Assembly: GCA_026417655.1 (NCBI GenBank)
Contig: JAOACS010000001.1
Span: 1 to 64,000 of the forward strand
Direction of reading: 5' to 3'
DNA from: Syntrophobacterales bacterium
GTDB lineage: Bacteria; Desulfobacterota; Syntrophobacteria; Syntrophobacterales; Thermodesulforhabdaceae
DNA: 64,000 nucleotides
The notes below the pieces were generated by a model. That model was not told the origin of the DNA, made no database searches, and saw only the letters and a list, made by a program, of their open reading frames with translations. This document shows, piece by piece, positions 1 to 8,583 of this stretch (positions within the stretch are counted from its first letter, which is position 1; the number at the start of each line of letters is the position of its first letter). The position numbers and the translations under genes are program-made.

Positions 1-423
1 GCTCACAACTATTGAGGGAATATTCAACCTAAGGGCCGCCATTAACATACCTGGTATAATTTTGTCACAATTTGGAATGAGAACGAGGCCATCGAAGGGA
101 TGAGCCATGGCCATTACCTCGACGGAGTCGGCTATAAGTTCGCGGCTTGCGAGGGAATATTTCATGCCCGTGTGGTTCATGGCAATTCCGTCACATACCC
201 CTATTACCGAAAATTCCACAGGTGTACCACCGCAGGATCTTATGCCTGCTTTGACGGCTTCCGCTATTGTATCGAGGTGAATATGACCAGGAATGATTTC
301 ATTTGCCGAGTTAACAACCCCTATTATTGGCCTATTGAGTTCATCGTCAGTATATCCCATGGCTTTAAATAGAGAGCGGTGAGGAGACTTTTCAATCCCC
401 TTTTTCATTTGATCGCTTCTCAT
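1..423 (-). CDS. ilvD: Dihydroxy-acid dehydratase IlvD, N-terminal part (cut by window edge)
   Basis: This is the first 141 codons of a longer gene; the 3' part lies left of the window. The reverse-strand translation starts [20 protein letters not shown] and contains [38 protein letters not shown] and [15 protein letters not shown]. These are hallmarks of the IlvD/Edd family, with Cys in VCDG and NCDK as expected iron-sulfur ligands. IlvD dehydrates dihydroxy acids to 2-keto acids in Ile, Val and Leu synthesis. The ATG at 421-423 has a good AGGAG ribosome site about 10 bases upstream. An Edd (phosphogluconate dehydratase) identity is less likely because the N-terminal motif series is IlvD-like. 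The gene has its own likely promoter (499-527) although trmI lies upstream on the same strand. Confidence 0.93.
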   Translation of the reverse strand, partial: MRSDQMKKGIEKSPHRSLFKAMGYTDDELNRPIIGVVNSANEIIPGHIHLDTIAEAVKAGIRSCGGTPVEFSVIGVCDGIAMNHTGMKYSLASRELIADSVEVMAMAHPFDGLVLIPNCDKIIPGMLMAALRLNIPSIVVS

Positions 424-498
424 AATATACAGCTCCTTTTTTAGCAAAACGATGTGAAAGTCTTATGCCATCCATTGGAAAAAACATTGTCATTCTAA

Positions 499-527
499 AT
501 TTTACTAAGACTTTTCTTTGTTCTCAA
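499..527 (-). promoter_or_regulatory. Likely sigma-70 promoter of ilvD
   Basis: On the minus strand TTGAGA (522-527) and TAAAAT (499-504) are separated by exactly 17 bases, so each hexamer is one mismatch from consensus. Transcription would start near 492, about 70 bases before the ilvD ATG. I found no run of Leu, Ile or Val codons in the short 5' leader and no convincing terminator, so branched-chain attenuation is not supported here. Confidence 0.55.
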
Positions 528-583
528 GAAATAACGCTTCTAGTCTTTACCTGTGGAAGAGTTCAAGATTACGAAAAAAAGTT

Positions 584-1393
584 TTAACTTCCACTGTTTT
601 CGTCACTACTTTGGGAGGAATCGGCCGTTTTCCTAGCAAAAAGAAGAAATCCTGTATGGGAAATCATTCTATCGACGGGTCTTGTCCTTTGTTCGTCGAT
701 AAACCAATCTCTTTTGAGGATTTCAAAAATCTGAAAACATCTAAAACCCCGTTTCCTAAGGGCTTTGACTATTAGCTGTAATTGGGCAACCTGGGGACTT
801 AGACTTATTAAGATACCTCCATTTTTAAGAAGGGTCGAAACACTTTCTACTGCCTTCCAAGGTTCCGGAAGGTCTAAAATTACTCTGTCAAAGGTTACGG
901 AAAAGGGAGGCGATTCGATATCGGCTATAACAAGTTGCCACGATGGAGGATCATCTCCAAAGACCTTTCTTACGTTATTTTTTGCAAGTTCTGCAAATTC
1001 AGGCCGTTTTTCCACAGAAACAACCTGTCCATCTTTTCCTAAAAAAGCCAAAAGAAAGAGCGTAAGAGCTCCTGAACCAACTCCACTTTCAAGAATTGTC
1101 ATACCTGGGCGGATATCACCATAACAAAGAATTGCTCCTATATCTTTGGGATACATTATTTGGGTTCTTCGTTTTATGTGAAACAGAAAATCAGTCATAG
1201 CAGGGCGAAAGAAAAAAAGTTTTGTTCCCGATGAAGTCTCCCAAAAATCTCCCTCCTTCCTCTCCATGATATCGCTATGACGAATAGAACCAAGATGACA
1301 TGAGAAGGTATCCCCTTTTTGTAAGCGTATCAACCAGGTTTTTCCCTTTTGGGTTGTGATAAGGACCCATTCACCTTCTCGGAAGCTGTTCAT
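584..1393 (-). CDS. trmI: tRNA (adenine-58-N1)-methyltransferase TrmI
   Basis: The 269-residue protein matches the TrmI family, which methylates N1 of A58 in the T loop of tRNA using S-adenosylmethionine. An N-terminal beta domain (about 1-75) precedes a Rossmann methyltransferase domain. SAM motif I is ESGVGSGALT (about 102-111), the acidic loop is VSVEKR (about 125-130), and the family motif DLPEPW lies at about 174-179. Length and ATG start fit the bacterial/archaeal form. The gene is the last of a leftward run; the kinase gene at 1413-2882 lies 19 bases upstream, so co-transcription is likely. Downstream ilvD appears to have its own promoter. Confidence 0.92.
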   Translation of the reverse strand: MNSFREGEWVLITTQKGKTWLIRLQKGDTFSCHLGSIRHSDIMERKEGDFWETSSGTKLFFFRPAMTDFLFHIKRRTQIMYPKDIGAILCYGDIRPGMTILESGVGSGALTLFLLAFLGKDGQVVSVEKRPEFAELAKNNVRKVFGDDPPSWQLVIADIESPPFSVTFDRVILDLPEPWKAVESVSTLLKNGGILISLSPQVAQLQLIVKALRKRGFRCFQIFEILKRDWFIDEQRTRPVDRMISHTGFLLFARKTADSSQSSDENSGS

Positions 1394-1412
1394 GATGTTC
1401 TCCCAGGGAATC

Positions 1413-2882
1413 TTAAGAGGTTGTTAACTTTTCGCATTCCAAGATCTGGGCAATAGGGAAGGTAGCAGTAAAGATAGCCTGGTTACCATCCTGCATACAG
1501 GTCAAGATACCTCCCATGTTCTTTACAAGTCTATAAGATAGAGGGAGTCCAATACTTTTCCCACCCTCTGAAAAGGGTAAGAAGACCGTTTCGCAATCAA
1601 TCTCCTCCCCGGGAGGAAGGGGAGTAATACATTGAATGTGCACATGGTTTTCTGTTGCGAAGGTTATTACACGGAATTTTCTTTCGCATTTACACCCGTC
1701 GATAGCGTTTCTGAAAAGGTTTATAAGAACCTGTAAAAGCATATTGGGATCAACAAAGATATAGGGCATACTTTGAGCCAGAGAGAGCTCGCAAAATACA
1801 CCCTTTTGTTCCATTTCAGGCAATAGGAGTTCGTAGCATCTCGTGACTAGTTCGTTAGCGTTAAGACATATCTTACGGGCTTCTACAGGTTGGAGATATT
1901 GCCTTATGCGGTTTAGGAGCTGTTCTAGCCGGTGAACCTCTTGAAGGATTATATCGGCCTCTCGAAGTTCAGGGTATTTCTTTTTTATCCTTCTTGCGAA
2001 ACCACCAATAGAAGTAAGAGGATTTCTTATTTCATGAGCCACCTCTGTGGCTATGGCTCCAAGTGTTTTGAGTTTCTCCCCCTGAACAAGAGATCTTTCA
2101 TAGAAGACACGATCGGTAATGTCTACAACAATACCATCCATGTCGCATTCACCAGAATTGTCATGGAAAATGGGAAGAGATTGCACTAGAGTGTAGACCA
2201 AATGCCCCTTTTTGTGGATAAACCGACACTCATCCTTAAAAGGTGTGCATTCGCCTTCAAAGAATCTAAGAAAGGACCGCCTTAACCTCTCTCTGTCTTC
2301 ATTATGAACGATCCGTTCGAACCATTTTGAATCGCCTGTGACTTCTTCAGGCGTATAGCCAAGAATATTTTCTAGGGTTCTATTAACAAAGACAAGCTGT
2401 AGAGACCGATTTATAGAAAATATAATTAGGGGAATATTTTCTACTAATTTTGAGTATCGTTGTTCGGTTTTTTCAAGCTGCTTACGAATACTAATCCGTT
2501 CTTCGAAGTGGTTTAGGCAAAAGGATATCTCGTCGACGGAAAAGGGTTTTTTGAGATAGTCTGAAATACCTATTTTTATTGCCTTGACAGCGTCCTCGAG
2601 AGAACCGTAACCACTTACAAGAACGATTTCTATTCTGGGGTTGTATCTTTTAAGAAGGGATATAAGTTCCAGTCCACTCATTTCCGGCATTTGTACATCA
2701 ACGAAGGCGAGGGAGAAGTTTTCTTTTCGAGCATGATAAAGCGCTTCAATGGGATTTTGGTAATAAACCGCCTCGTAGCCCTTTGAATTTATTGTGTGGG
2801 CAATGAAGGATCCCACAACAGGATCATCGTCAACCACAAGTACTTTGTATTTGTGTTCCGTTCGCCTTCCTTGCCAATCCAT
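1413..2882 (-). CDS. Hybrid signalling protein: receiver, PAS and histidine kinase domains
   Basis: The 489 residues show a receiver domain (about 12-128; phosphoacceptor Asp62 in FVDVQMPEM, Lys in LKKPF), a PAS domain (about 140-262), a HisKA dimerisation helix (VAHEIRNPLTSIGG, His283) and a HATPase-like end. The N box is recognisable (LINLFRNAIDG, Asn392), and the segment FLPFSEGGKSIGLPLSYRLV resembles the F and G2 boxes. The ATP-binding G1 motif (DxGxG) is not visible where expected; that stretch reads CITPLPPGEEID. The protein has no membrane segment, so it should be cytosolic and take input through the receiver or PAS domain. No partner regulator is adjacent. Whether it binds ATP normally is uncertain. 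Confidence 0.87.
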   Translation of the reverse strand: MDWQGRRTEHKYKVLVVDDDPVVGSFIAHTINSKGYEAVYYQNPIEALYHARKENFSLAFVDVQMPEMSGLELISLLKRYNPRIEIVLVSGYGSLEDAVKAIKIGISDYLKKPFSVDEISFCLNHFEERISIRKQLEKTEQRYSKLVENIPLIIFSINRSLQLVFVNRTLENILGYTPEEVTGDSKWFERIVHNEDRERLRRSFLRFFEGECTPFKDECRFIHKKGHLVYTLVQSLPIFHDNSGECDMDGIVVDITDRVFYERSLVQGEKLKTLGAIATEVAHEIRNPLTSIGGFARRIKKKYPELREADIILQEVHRLEQLLNRIRQYLQPVEARKICLNANELVTRCYELLLPEMEQKGVFCELSLAQSMPYIFVDPNMLLQVLINLFRNAIDGCKCERKFRVITFATENHVHIQCITPLPPGEEIDCETVFLPFSEGGKSIGLPLSYRLVKNMGGILTCMQDGNQAIFTATFPIAQILECEKLTTS

Positions 2883-2951
2883 TTCCTGGGCTTCCTCGCA
2901 ATGTTTTGCGGCGATTTGATTCCGTTAAATAGTATCGCATAGCAATCACAT

Positions 2952-3653
2952 TTATTCCACTATCTTTTTCGGTTGTTCTTTTTTGAACATCACAATCGCT
3001 CTATTGATATTCCCTGGAAGGGAGTAATCAAACACTAGGGGAATTATACCACCTTCTTCGTAAGAGCAGCTATTATTTGTTAAGCCAAGATCCCTAAGAT
3101 TTGATGGTGTTGTCCAGTATACCATTACACCCCCAGGTTTGAGGCCTCGATTTGCAATGTCAACAATATCGGCGTGTTCTATTCTAATTGCTCGCCAAGT
3201 GATAAGATCGAATACCAATGGATCCTTTTCAACAATTTCCTCCCAAGAAGCCCTTAGCACATTAATCCCCTTTAACCCCGCAAAGGAGATAAAGCTCTTA
3301 AGAAAACTAACCTTTCTTCTTCTTAATTCGCAGAGAAGGATTTCAAGTTCTGGTAACATGATTTTTATTGGAATTCCAGGAAATCCAGCACCGGATCCTA
3401 TGTCTAACATTTTGCCGGACTTTGGGAGCCACCTTTGAGCCACTATTATTGAATCCAAATAATGTCTTATGATCAGCTCGTCCCAAGTTTTCGCAGCGGT
3501 TAGATTTGTGACCCTGTTCCAGAAAAATAACCACTCGGCATGGAGTTTTAAAAGCTTCGCCTGGTCTTTGCTAATTTCACATCCTACCTTTTGGGAATAG
3601 GCTTCCAAACGTTCTAGAAACCAGTGTGGTGCAGGAGGAATTGAGACTACCAC
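2952..3653 (-). CDS. rsmG: 16S rRNA (guanine-527-N7)-methyltransferase RsmG (GidB)
   Basis: The 233-residue protein has the RsmG signature WNRVTNLTAAK (about 46-56), the catalytic-region motif RHYLDS (about 63-68) and the SAM loop MLDIGSGAGFPGIP (about 82-95). RsmG makes m7G527 in 16S rRNA. It lies 24 bases downstream of mnmE, the classical gid/trmE pairing seen in many bacteria. The usual parA/parB partners that mark an origin region are absent on either side. The start ATG at 3651-3653 gives a normal length. Confidence 0.95.
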   Translation of the reverse strand: MVVSIPPAPHWFLERLEAYSQKVGCEISKDQAKLLKLHAEWLFFWNRVTNLTAAKTWDELIIRHYLDSIIVAQRWLPKSGKMLDIGSGAGFPGIPIKIMLPELEILLCELRRRKVSFLKSFISFAGLKGINVLRASWEEIVEKDPLVFDLITWRAIRIEHADIVDIANRGLKPGGVMVYWTTPSNLRDLGLTNNSCSYEEGGIIPLVFDYSLPGNINRAIVMFKKEQPKKIVE

Positions 3654-3677
3654 TATAGTCCACTCTCGAAAGGTTTT

Positions 3678-5117
3678 TTACTTGCCAATGCAAAACCTTG
3701 AAAAAACCCGATTAAGGACATCCTCAAGAGACACGCCTCTACCTATGATGGCATTTAATTCCTTTCGAGCTGCTTCGAGCTCATAGGCAATAAGCTCGTA
3801 GGGTAGGGGGGGAAAATGTGATCTTTCTTCGAGACACAAATGCTTTGCTCTAGAGATGTTTTCTAGAGCCCTTATAAGATGCTCCCTGTGACGTTGATTG
3901 ATTGCAAAACCCTCGGTAGCTTCTTCCATAACTTCCTTTAGGAATCTATCTCGTATAAACATTTTTAGAGCCTCCACATCCTCCCTTTTCTTAGCCGAAA
4001 TAACTATTAAAGGCGCTTCGGTCTTATAGCGATCTCTTATTGAGGTCTCATTCCATCGATGGGGTAAGTCCGCCTTATTGAGGACAATAATGTAGCGAAG
4101 ACCCTGGAGTAGTTGATATATATAATCATCCTCGGATGAAAGGGCTTCGGAAATATCCAAAAGCCATAAAACTACATTGACCTGTTCGATCGCTTTAAAG
4201 GTTTTTTCAATCCCCATTGTTTCTATAACATCCGCCTTTTGGCGAATACCCGCCGTATCCATGATACGCACCAAAACGCCATCTATTGTAAAACTGTCTT
4301 CTATTACATCCCTAGTTGTGCCTGCATATTCGGTTACTATGGCACGATCTCTTTCCAGGAGAGCGTTAAGAAGGGAGGACTTTCCTACATTAGGTTTTCC
4401 AACTAATGCAAGAGAAAGGCCCTCTCGGAGAATTCTTACACTGTCAAAGGCTCTTATAGTTTGCTCTATTGGAAGGATAAGTTCTTCCTCAAGCTGTTTC
4501 GCAAGAGATTTTAGGAATGCTTCGGTTGACAATCCCTCTTCCTCCTCTTCGATGTCCTCAGAGAAATCAAGGTGAGCTTCAAGATGGGCTAAAATGTTTG
4601 TAATGACATCGATCCATTTTGTAATTCCGGAGGATGTCCATCCTTGGAGTTGGCGTCGAGCGAGGTCAAGAGAGGCTCTTGATCGACTCGAAATGATACC
4701 CTCTATAGCCTCAGCCTGGCTCAGGTCTATTCTACCATGTAGGAATGCCCTGTAGGTGAATTCTCCAGGATCTGCAAGGCGGGCTCCCTGTTTTATAACT
4801 AGATGAAGAATCTCTTCCAGGACAGCGTATCCGCTGTGACAGTTGATCTCCACAATGTCTTCTCTGGTGTATGATCTGGGAGCCTTCATAACTGATAGAA
4901 GCACTTCATCAACAGGGAAGCCAGTTTCTGGATCGTATATCCAGCCGTAGTGAAGGCGGTGAGATCTCAGGGGAAGGCTTGGTGACACGGGTCTGAAAAG
5001 CCTCTTAGCTATGGCGATAGCATCTTTTCCGCTGATTCTAATGATACCAATTCCTCCTATACCCACGGGGGTAGCGATTGCGCAGATGGTATCGTTAGCT
5101 AGTATATCTCGAATCAT
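3678..5117 (-). CDS. mnmE: tRNA modification GTPase MnmE (TrmE)
   Basis: MnmE works with MnmG to install the 5-aminomethyl-type modification on wobble uridine. The N-terminal tetrahydrofolate-binding domain begins DTICAIATPVGIGGIGIIRI. The inserted G domain has the P loop GKPNVGKSS (about 240-248), DTAG switch (IMDTAGIR) and NKAD. The protein ends FCIGK, the conserved C-terminal CxGK motif. Length (479) is slightly above the usual 450-460, partly from an acidic stretch DIEEEEEGLS near 188-198. It is followed by rsmG and preceded by an amidohydrolase gene whose stop is 9 bases upstream of the ATG, suggesting one transcript. Confidence 0.96.
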   Translation of the reverse strand: MIRDILANDTICAIATPVGIGGIGIIRISGKDAIAIAKRLFRPVSPSLPLRSHRLHYGWIYDPETGFPVDEVLLSVMKAPRSYTREDIVEINCHSGYAVLEEILHLVIKQGARLADPGEFTYRAFLHGRIDLSQAEAIEGIISSRSRASLDLARRQLQGWTSSGITKWIDVITNILAHLEAHLDFSEDIEEEEEGLSTEAFLKSLAKQLEEELILPIEQTIRAFDSVRILREGLSLALVGKPNVGKSSLLNALLERDRAIVTEYAGTTRDVIEDSFTIDGVLVRIMDTAGIRQKADVIETMGIEKTFKAIEQVNVVLWLLDISEALSSEDDYIYQLLQGLRYIIVLNKADLPHRWNETSIRDRYKTEAPLIVISAKKREDVEALKMFIRDRFLKEVMEEATEGFAINQRHREHLIRALENISRAKHLCLEERSHFPPLPYELIAYELEAARKELNAIIGRGVSLEDVLNRVFSRFCIGK

Positions 5118-5126
5118 AAGACAAGT

Positions 5127-5966
5127 TCACAGCATCCCAAGAATTTTGGCAGCATTGCCACCTTCTATCATATTTTGCTCTTCTTCCGAAAGCCCTGCGG
5201 CTCTCATTTCCTTTCGGTAACGTTCTAGCTCAAGGAGAGGATAGTCACTTCCAAAAAGGATCTTTTCAACACCGAGAATCTCTATGGCTACACGATATAT
5301 CTTTGGAGTATAGAGAAAAGGGGAGGCCGCTGTATCGACGAAAAGACTTCTAAATAGCTCAGGAACCTCCCTTTTAAGGAGAGCGTAAAAGAAAAGGCCT
5401 CCCGCCCAGTGGGCTAGAATTAACGGAATATTTTGAGCCCTTTTCACAATCTCGTAGTAGAAATCCAGCCCTTGGGGAGCTTTTCCTGGATAAGAATGAC
5501 CAATAGGTTCGTTGGCGTGGACAAGCATAACCCCATTATAGGACTTTACCAATTCCGCTATCTGTGAATATATCTCAAGAACCCTTTGTGAATCGCAGGC
5601 TCCATAAATTGCAATTTCACCAACCCCCTTTGATCCAGATTTTAGACACCGCTCCACCTCCCTAACTGCCCAATCTTCTGTTGGAAGCACGCAAGCCAAA
5701 GGAATGAGGCGATGGGGATATTTGCCTGCCCATTCAAGGACATAGTCATTATGCATCATTGTAGTTTCATGGCTACTCCATGGAAACCCAAATACAACAG
5801 ATCTATCAATACCAGCCTCATCCATGGCAGAAATGATCTCTTCACCCCTTGCCATCTTTGCCTTTGGATGGCCGTATAGTAAAAAAAAGGCCGGTTCATT
5901 ATAGTACTTTTGTCTATTTGTTATCACCTTTTCTGGGAAAATATGTGTGTGCACATCAATAATCAT
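5127..5966 (-). CDS. Amidohydrolase-2 family metal-dependent hydrolase
   Basis: The 279-residue protein is a TIM-barrel amidohydrolase (Pfam Amidohydro_2 type). The metal ligands are visible in order: HTH at His6/His8, LVHAN (His150), LAHWAGG (His186) and GSDYP (Asp241). The family includes decarboxylases and lactone or amide hydrolases acting on aromatic or small acids. Nothing here fixes the substrate. It sits directly upstream of mnmE and is divergent from suhB across a 93-base gap that must hold both promoters. Such proteins are often listed as predicted TIM-barrel fold hydrolases. Confidence 0.85.
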   Translation of the reverse strand: MIIDVHTHIFPEKVITNRQKYYNEPAFFLLYGHPKAKMARGEEIISAMDEAGIDRSVVFGFPWSSHETTMMHNDYVLEWAGKYPHRLIPLACVLPTEDWAVREVERCLKSGSKGVGEIAIYGACDSQRVLEIYSQIAELVKSYNGVMLVHANEPIGHSYPGKAPQGLDFYYEIVKRAQNIPLILAHWAGGLFFYALLKREVPELFRSLFVDTAASPFLYTPKIYRVAIEILGVEKILFGSDYPLLELERYRKEMRAAGLSEEEQNMIEGGNAAKILGML

Positions 5967-6059
5967 GCTATAACCTCTCCCTCTTTTAGGTGTTTAAATT
6001 TCACTTTCTGAAGCTAGAGCGATTCAAACCTAAAGGCAAGGAGAAATAGGAGATAAAGA

Positions 6060-6884
6060 ATGGTGGATAGTAAGGAAAAGGACATTTTAAAGACTATGGA
6101 GAAGGCGGTTCGAGAGGCTGGTGATCTTATTAGATCAAGTTATGAAACGGCGAGGAGTAGCGACTTTAAAGAGAAGGCTAACTTCGATTATGTAACCGAG
6201 GTCGATAAAGAGGCGGAACGGATTATAACTGACACTTTGACAAGGGCCTTTCCTGGTGATGTCATTATTGCCGAGGAATCCTATGATGGGTCTTACGATG
6301 GAAATAGTCCTGCATGGATTATAGATCCTTTGGATGGAACGACTAATTTTATCCACGGCTTTCCTATGGTGTCGGTGTCGATAGCTCGTGTAGAAAATGG
6401 TATTGTATCGGCTGGGTGTGTCTTCGATCCTCTTCGGAATGAATTCTTCTGGGCGTTTAGGGATAGGGGAGCCTTTATTGGGGATAGAAAATTATCGCGC
6501 CGTTTGTGGGATTTTCCTGTGTCTCAGGCTCTTGTTGCAACGGGCTTCCCTTTTAGACGTAAGGATCTTTCTGAGTTTTATTTTCAAGCCTTTATGGAGA
6601 TATTTAAAGCGGTAAGCGATATTCGCCGTGGTGGATCGGCGGCTCTTGATCTAACCTATATTGCCTGTGGACGTATAGATGGTTTCTGGGAGATAGGACT
6701 TAAACCATGGGATATCGCCGCCGCTATACTGTTTATACGAGAGGTTGGAGGTATCGTGACCGATTTTTCGGGGCAAGGAGAAGAGGATGTAATCTGGAAT
6801 GGTAATATTGTAGCAGCAGCATCCCTTGAATTGCACAAAGTTATTCTTAAGAGTGTCCAGAAATATTTGGGTAGAATTATATAA
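6060..6884 (+). CDS. suhB: Inositol monophosphatase family phosphatase SuhB
   Basis: The 274 residues carry the two metal-binding motifs of the inositol monophosphatase superfamily: AEES (Glu72/Glu73) and WIIDPLDGTTNFIHGFP (about 86-102), plus the C-terminal GLKPWDIAAA motif with the third-metal Asp. The usual activity is hydrolysis of myo-inositol-1-phosphate or related phosphates; in bacteria SuhB also has a ribosome/antitermination role. The ribosome site AGGAGATAAAGA precedes the ATG. The gene is divergent from the amidohydrolase and is followed after 176 bases by the small candidate selenoprotein gene on the same strand. Confidence 0.93.
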   Translation: MVDSKEKDILKTMEKAVREAGDLIRSSYETARSSDFKEKANFDYVTEVDKEAERIITDTLTRAFPGDVIIAEESYDGSYDGNSPAWIIDPLDGTTNFIHGFPMVSVSIARVENGIVSAGCVFDPLRNEFFWAFRDRGAFIGDRKLSRRLWDFPVSQALVATGFPFRRKDLSEFYFQAFMEIFKAVSDIRRGGSAALDLTYIACGRIDGFWEIGLKPWDIAAAILFIREVGGIVTDFSGQGEEDVIWNGNIVAAASLELHKVILKSVQKYLGRII

Positions 6885-7060
6885 GGGATCGACCTTTTCA
6901 CGAATTCGGGTTATATGAATAATGTTGATCCCTTGGTTTGATAAGGCGAATCAATCTTTTTAGGTGAGTTGATAGGAAGGTTGAAGGAGCCTTTTTAGGC
7001 GATCGCCAAGGGGAAAAGGGGATATCCCTTACTGTAGATCTTAAATGATGAGGTTAAAAA

Positions 7061-7195
7061 ATGGGTGACTGGCTAATACTTATTGGTGTAGTTTTGGCAT
7101 GGATTATTTTGAACAAATGGGTCTTCCCAAGGATAGGATTGCCTTCTTGAAGCGCCCGATCTTGTTCGGTTGGAGACCGAAGCAAAAAGGATTAA
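7061..7195 (+). CDS. Candidate small single-pass selenoprotein (UGA at 7148-7150 read as Sec)
   Basis: An ATG at 7061 with GAGG seven bases upstream opens a frame of 29 codons (MGDWLILIGVVLAWIILNKW then VFPRIGLPS), interrupted by TGA at 7148-7150 and continuing with SARSCSVGDRSKKD to TAA at 7193-7195. Residues 4-20 form one hydrophobic helix. The product would have a short exposed tail with U30 and C35. Just after the TGA is a hairpin, TTCGGT (7165-7170) pairing with ACCGAA (7176-7181), loop TGGAG, about 14 bases from the UGA and with G at the second loop position. This matches the general bacterial SECIS model. The same window holds a certain Sec enzyme (fdhA). I recall short deltaproteobacterial membrane proteins with a similar xPxxGxxT-U tail but cannot verify this. 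If Sec is not inserted, the product is a 29-residue membrane peptide. The 3' end overlaps the convergent carboxypeptidase gene by four bases. Confidence 0.6.
7165..7181 (+). promoter_or_regulatory. Candidate SECIS hairpin of the small selenoprotein
   Basis: Six perfect pairs (TTCGGT with ACCGAA) close a five-base loop TGGAG. TTG (7162-7164) and CAA (7183-7185) can extend the stem past a bulged G. Position and loop composition fit the bacterial selenocysteine insertion element, which lies inside the coding region just 3' of the UGA. Confidence 0.5.
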
Positions 7196-8568
7196 CGTCT
7201 TCTTGAAAAGCGCCTAGGGAGCGGACTTCTCCTTCTACGGGATCTTATAAATTTCATCACGAGAATTAGGACAAAGATAGATAAAACTATTGGACCACCC
7301 ACCTTTGCTAAGGTTTTCCAATCTGGAAGTTTGGGAGGAGAGGGTTCGCTTCCTTTAGTAAAAAGTCTCTGGATAGAATGCCATACCCTTTTGAAAAAAC
7401 CAGCTCTCTGAACATCTTCTCCCGCTACAATTGGGATTGTTTCCACGATCTCATCGCCTTTATAAAGGATTACCTTTCCTACAGTCTGACCCACCTTTAC
7501 AGGGGCGGTTAACTCGGAGGGTATCTCCACTACAGTTTTTATTTTCTTTTCCTCTCCCCTAGGAACTAATAGTAGTTTCGACTCCAAGGGATAAAGAGCT
7601 ACACTATTTTTATAGCCTTTCCAGACTCTTACCGTTCCAATAACCTCAGAGGAGTTTACAGGCCTTATCAAAACGTAGGATCTAAAACCATAGTTTAGAA
7701 GCTGCATAGCATCGCGCTCTCGAATATTAGGTTTTGCAGCCCCAAGAACCACGGCGATAAGCCTCATTCCATCTCTCTTTGCGGTGGCTATTAGGTGATA
7801 TCCTCCTGCTGCCACAAAGCCTGTCTTTAGACCATCGACGGAAGGATCCTTGTTCAGTAAATGATTTCGGTTGTATTGGAGGATGTTATTAAAGGTAAAG
7901 TCTCTCATGGAATGATAAGAAAGGGCGTGAGGAAAGCGATTTACATAGGCCACGGCAAGTTTTGCAAGGTCCTTTGCCGTGGAGTATTCCTGTGGGTCGG
8001 GGAGACCATGGGGGTTTGCAAAGTTACTGTGGGTTAAACCCAATTCCTGAGCCTTCTGATTCATTAATGAGACAAAAGACTCTACTGTGCCTGCAATGTG
8101 TTCCGCAACAGCCACACAAGCGTCATTTCCCGATACAACCGCAATACCCTTAATGAGCTCATTCAAGGGGATCTTGCGCCCCACCTCAATAAACATTTGT
8201 GATCCACCCGTTTTCCAGGCACGGTGGCTTACGTAAACTTCGTCGTCGAGATGAATAGATCCCTTTTCAAGAGCCTCAAACACTATATAAAGAGTGAGGA
8301 TTTTGGTAAGGGAAGCGGGAGGGATCTTTTCGTCGGCGTTATATTCATAGAGAATTGAACCCGTTTCGGGTTCGACTAATACCGCCGATCTTGATTCGAG
8401 AGACAAAGGTTGGGGTTGTGGTGTTCCTATCTGCTTTGTTCCTACTGAAGGGGGAGCACCATAAAGGAACTGTTTTGTAAGTCCCAGAAAGATCAAAATG
8501 ATCCATAAACCCATAACCCACTTCGGCTGAAAGTGATCGCTGAGCTTGTTCATCAAAGGATCTCCCAT
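7192..8568 (-). CDS. D-alanyl-D-alanine carboxypeptidase (penicillin-binding protein 5/6 type)
   Basis: A serine-type D-Ala-D-Ala carboxypeptidase that trims the terminal D-Ala of peptidoglycan stem peptides in the periplasm. The three active-site motifs are SLTK (Ser86), SGN (about 146-148) and KTG in DGLKTGFVAAGG (about 245). A signal peptide or anchor lies at about 17-38 (VMGLWIILIFLGL). The PBP5 C-terminal beta domain follows. Unusually, the protein ends with a transmembrane helix (GGPIVLSIFVLILVMKFI, about 428-445) and an Arg-rich tail, instead of the amphipathic anchor of E. coli PBP5. A second Met at codon 6 (MNKLSDHF) could be the real start. It is 15 bases downstream of engB. Confidence 0.92.
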   Translation of the reverse strand: MGDPLMNKLSDHFQPKWVMGLWIILIFLGLTKQFLYGAPPSVGTKQIGTPQPQPLSLESRSAVLVEPETGSILYEYNADEKIPPASLTKILTLYIVFEALEKGSIHLDDEVYVSHRAWKTGGSQMFIEVGRKIPLNELIKGIAVVSGNDACVAVAEHIAGTVESFVSLMNQKAQELGLTHSNFANPHGLPDPQEYSTAKDLAKLAVAYVNRFPHALSYHSMRDFTFNNILQYNRNHLLNKDPSVDGLKTGFVAAGGYHLIATAKRDGMRLIAVVLGAAKPNIRERDAMQLLNYGFRSYVLIRPVNSSEVIGTVRVWKGYKNSVALYPLESKLLLVPRGEEKKIKTVVEIPSELTAPVKVGQTVGKVILYKGDEIVETIPIVAGEDVQRAGFFKRVWHSIQRLFTKGSEPSPPKLPDWKTLAKVGGPIVLSIFVLILVMKFIRSRRRRSPLPRRFSRRR

Positions 8569-8583
8569 CTCGATGTGACATGT

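Noticed and set aside
424-497. Branched-chain leader peptide in front of ilvD
   Set aside because: The short frame has no run of Leu, Ile or Val codons and no terminator hairpin.
6930-6960. Terminator after suhB (TTGAT/ATCAA then TCTTTTT)
   Set aside because: Only five A/T-rich pairs; too weak to list as a feature.
6998-7007. GGCGATCGCC palindrome (HIP1-like)
   Set aside because: Only this one copy was noticed; a palindrome of ten bases is not meaningful alone.
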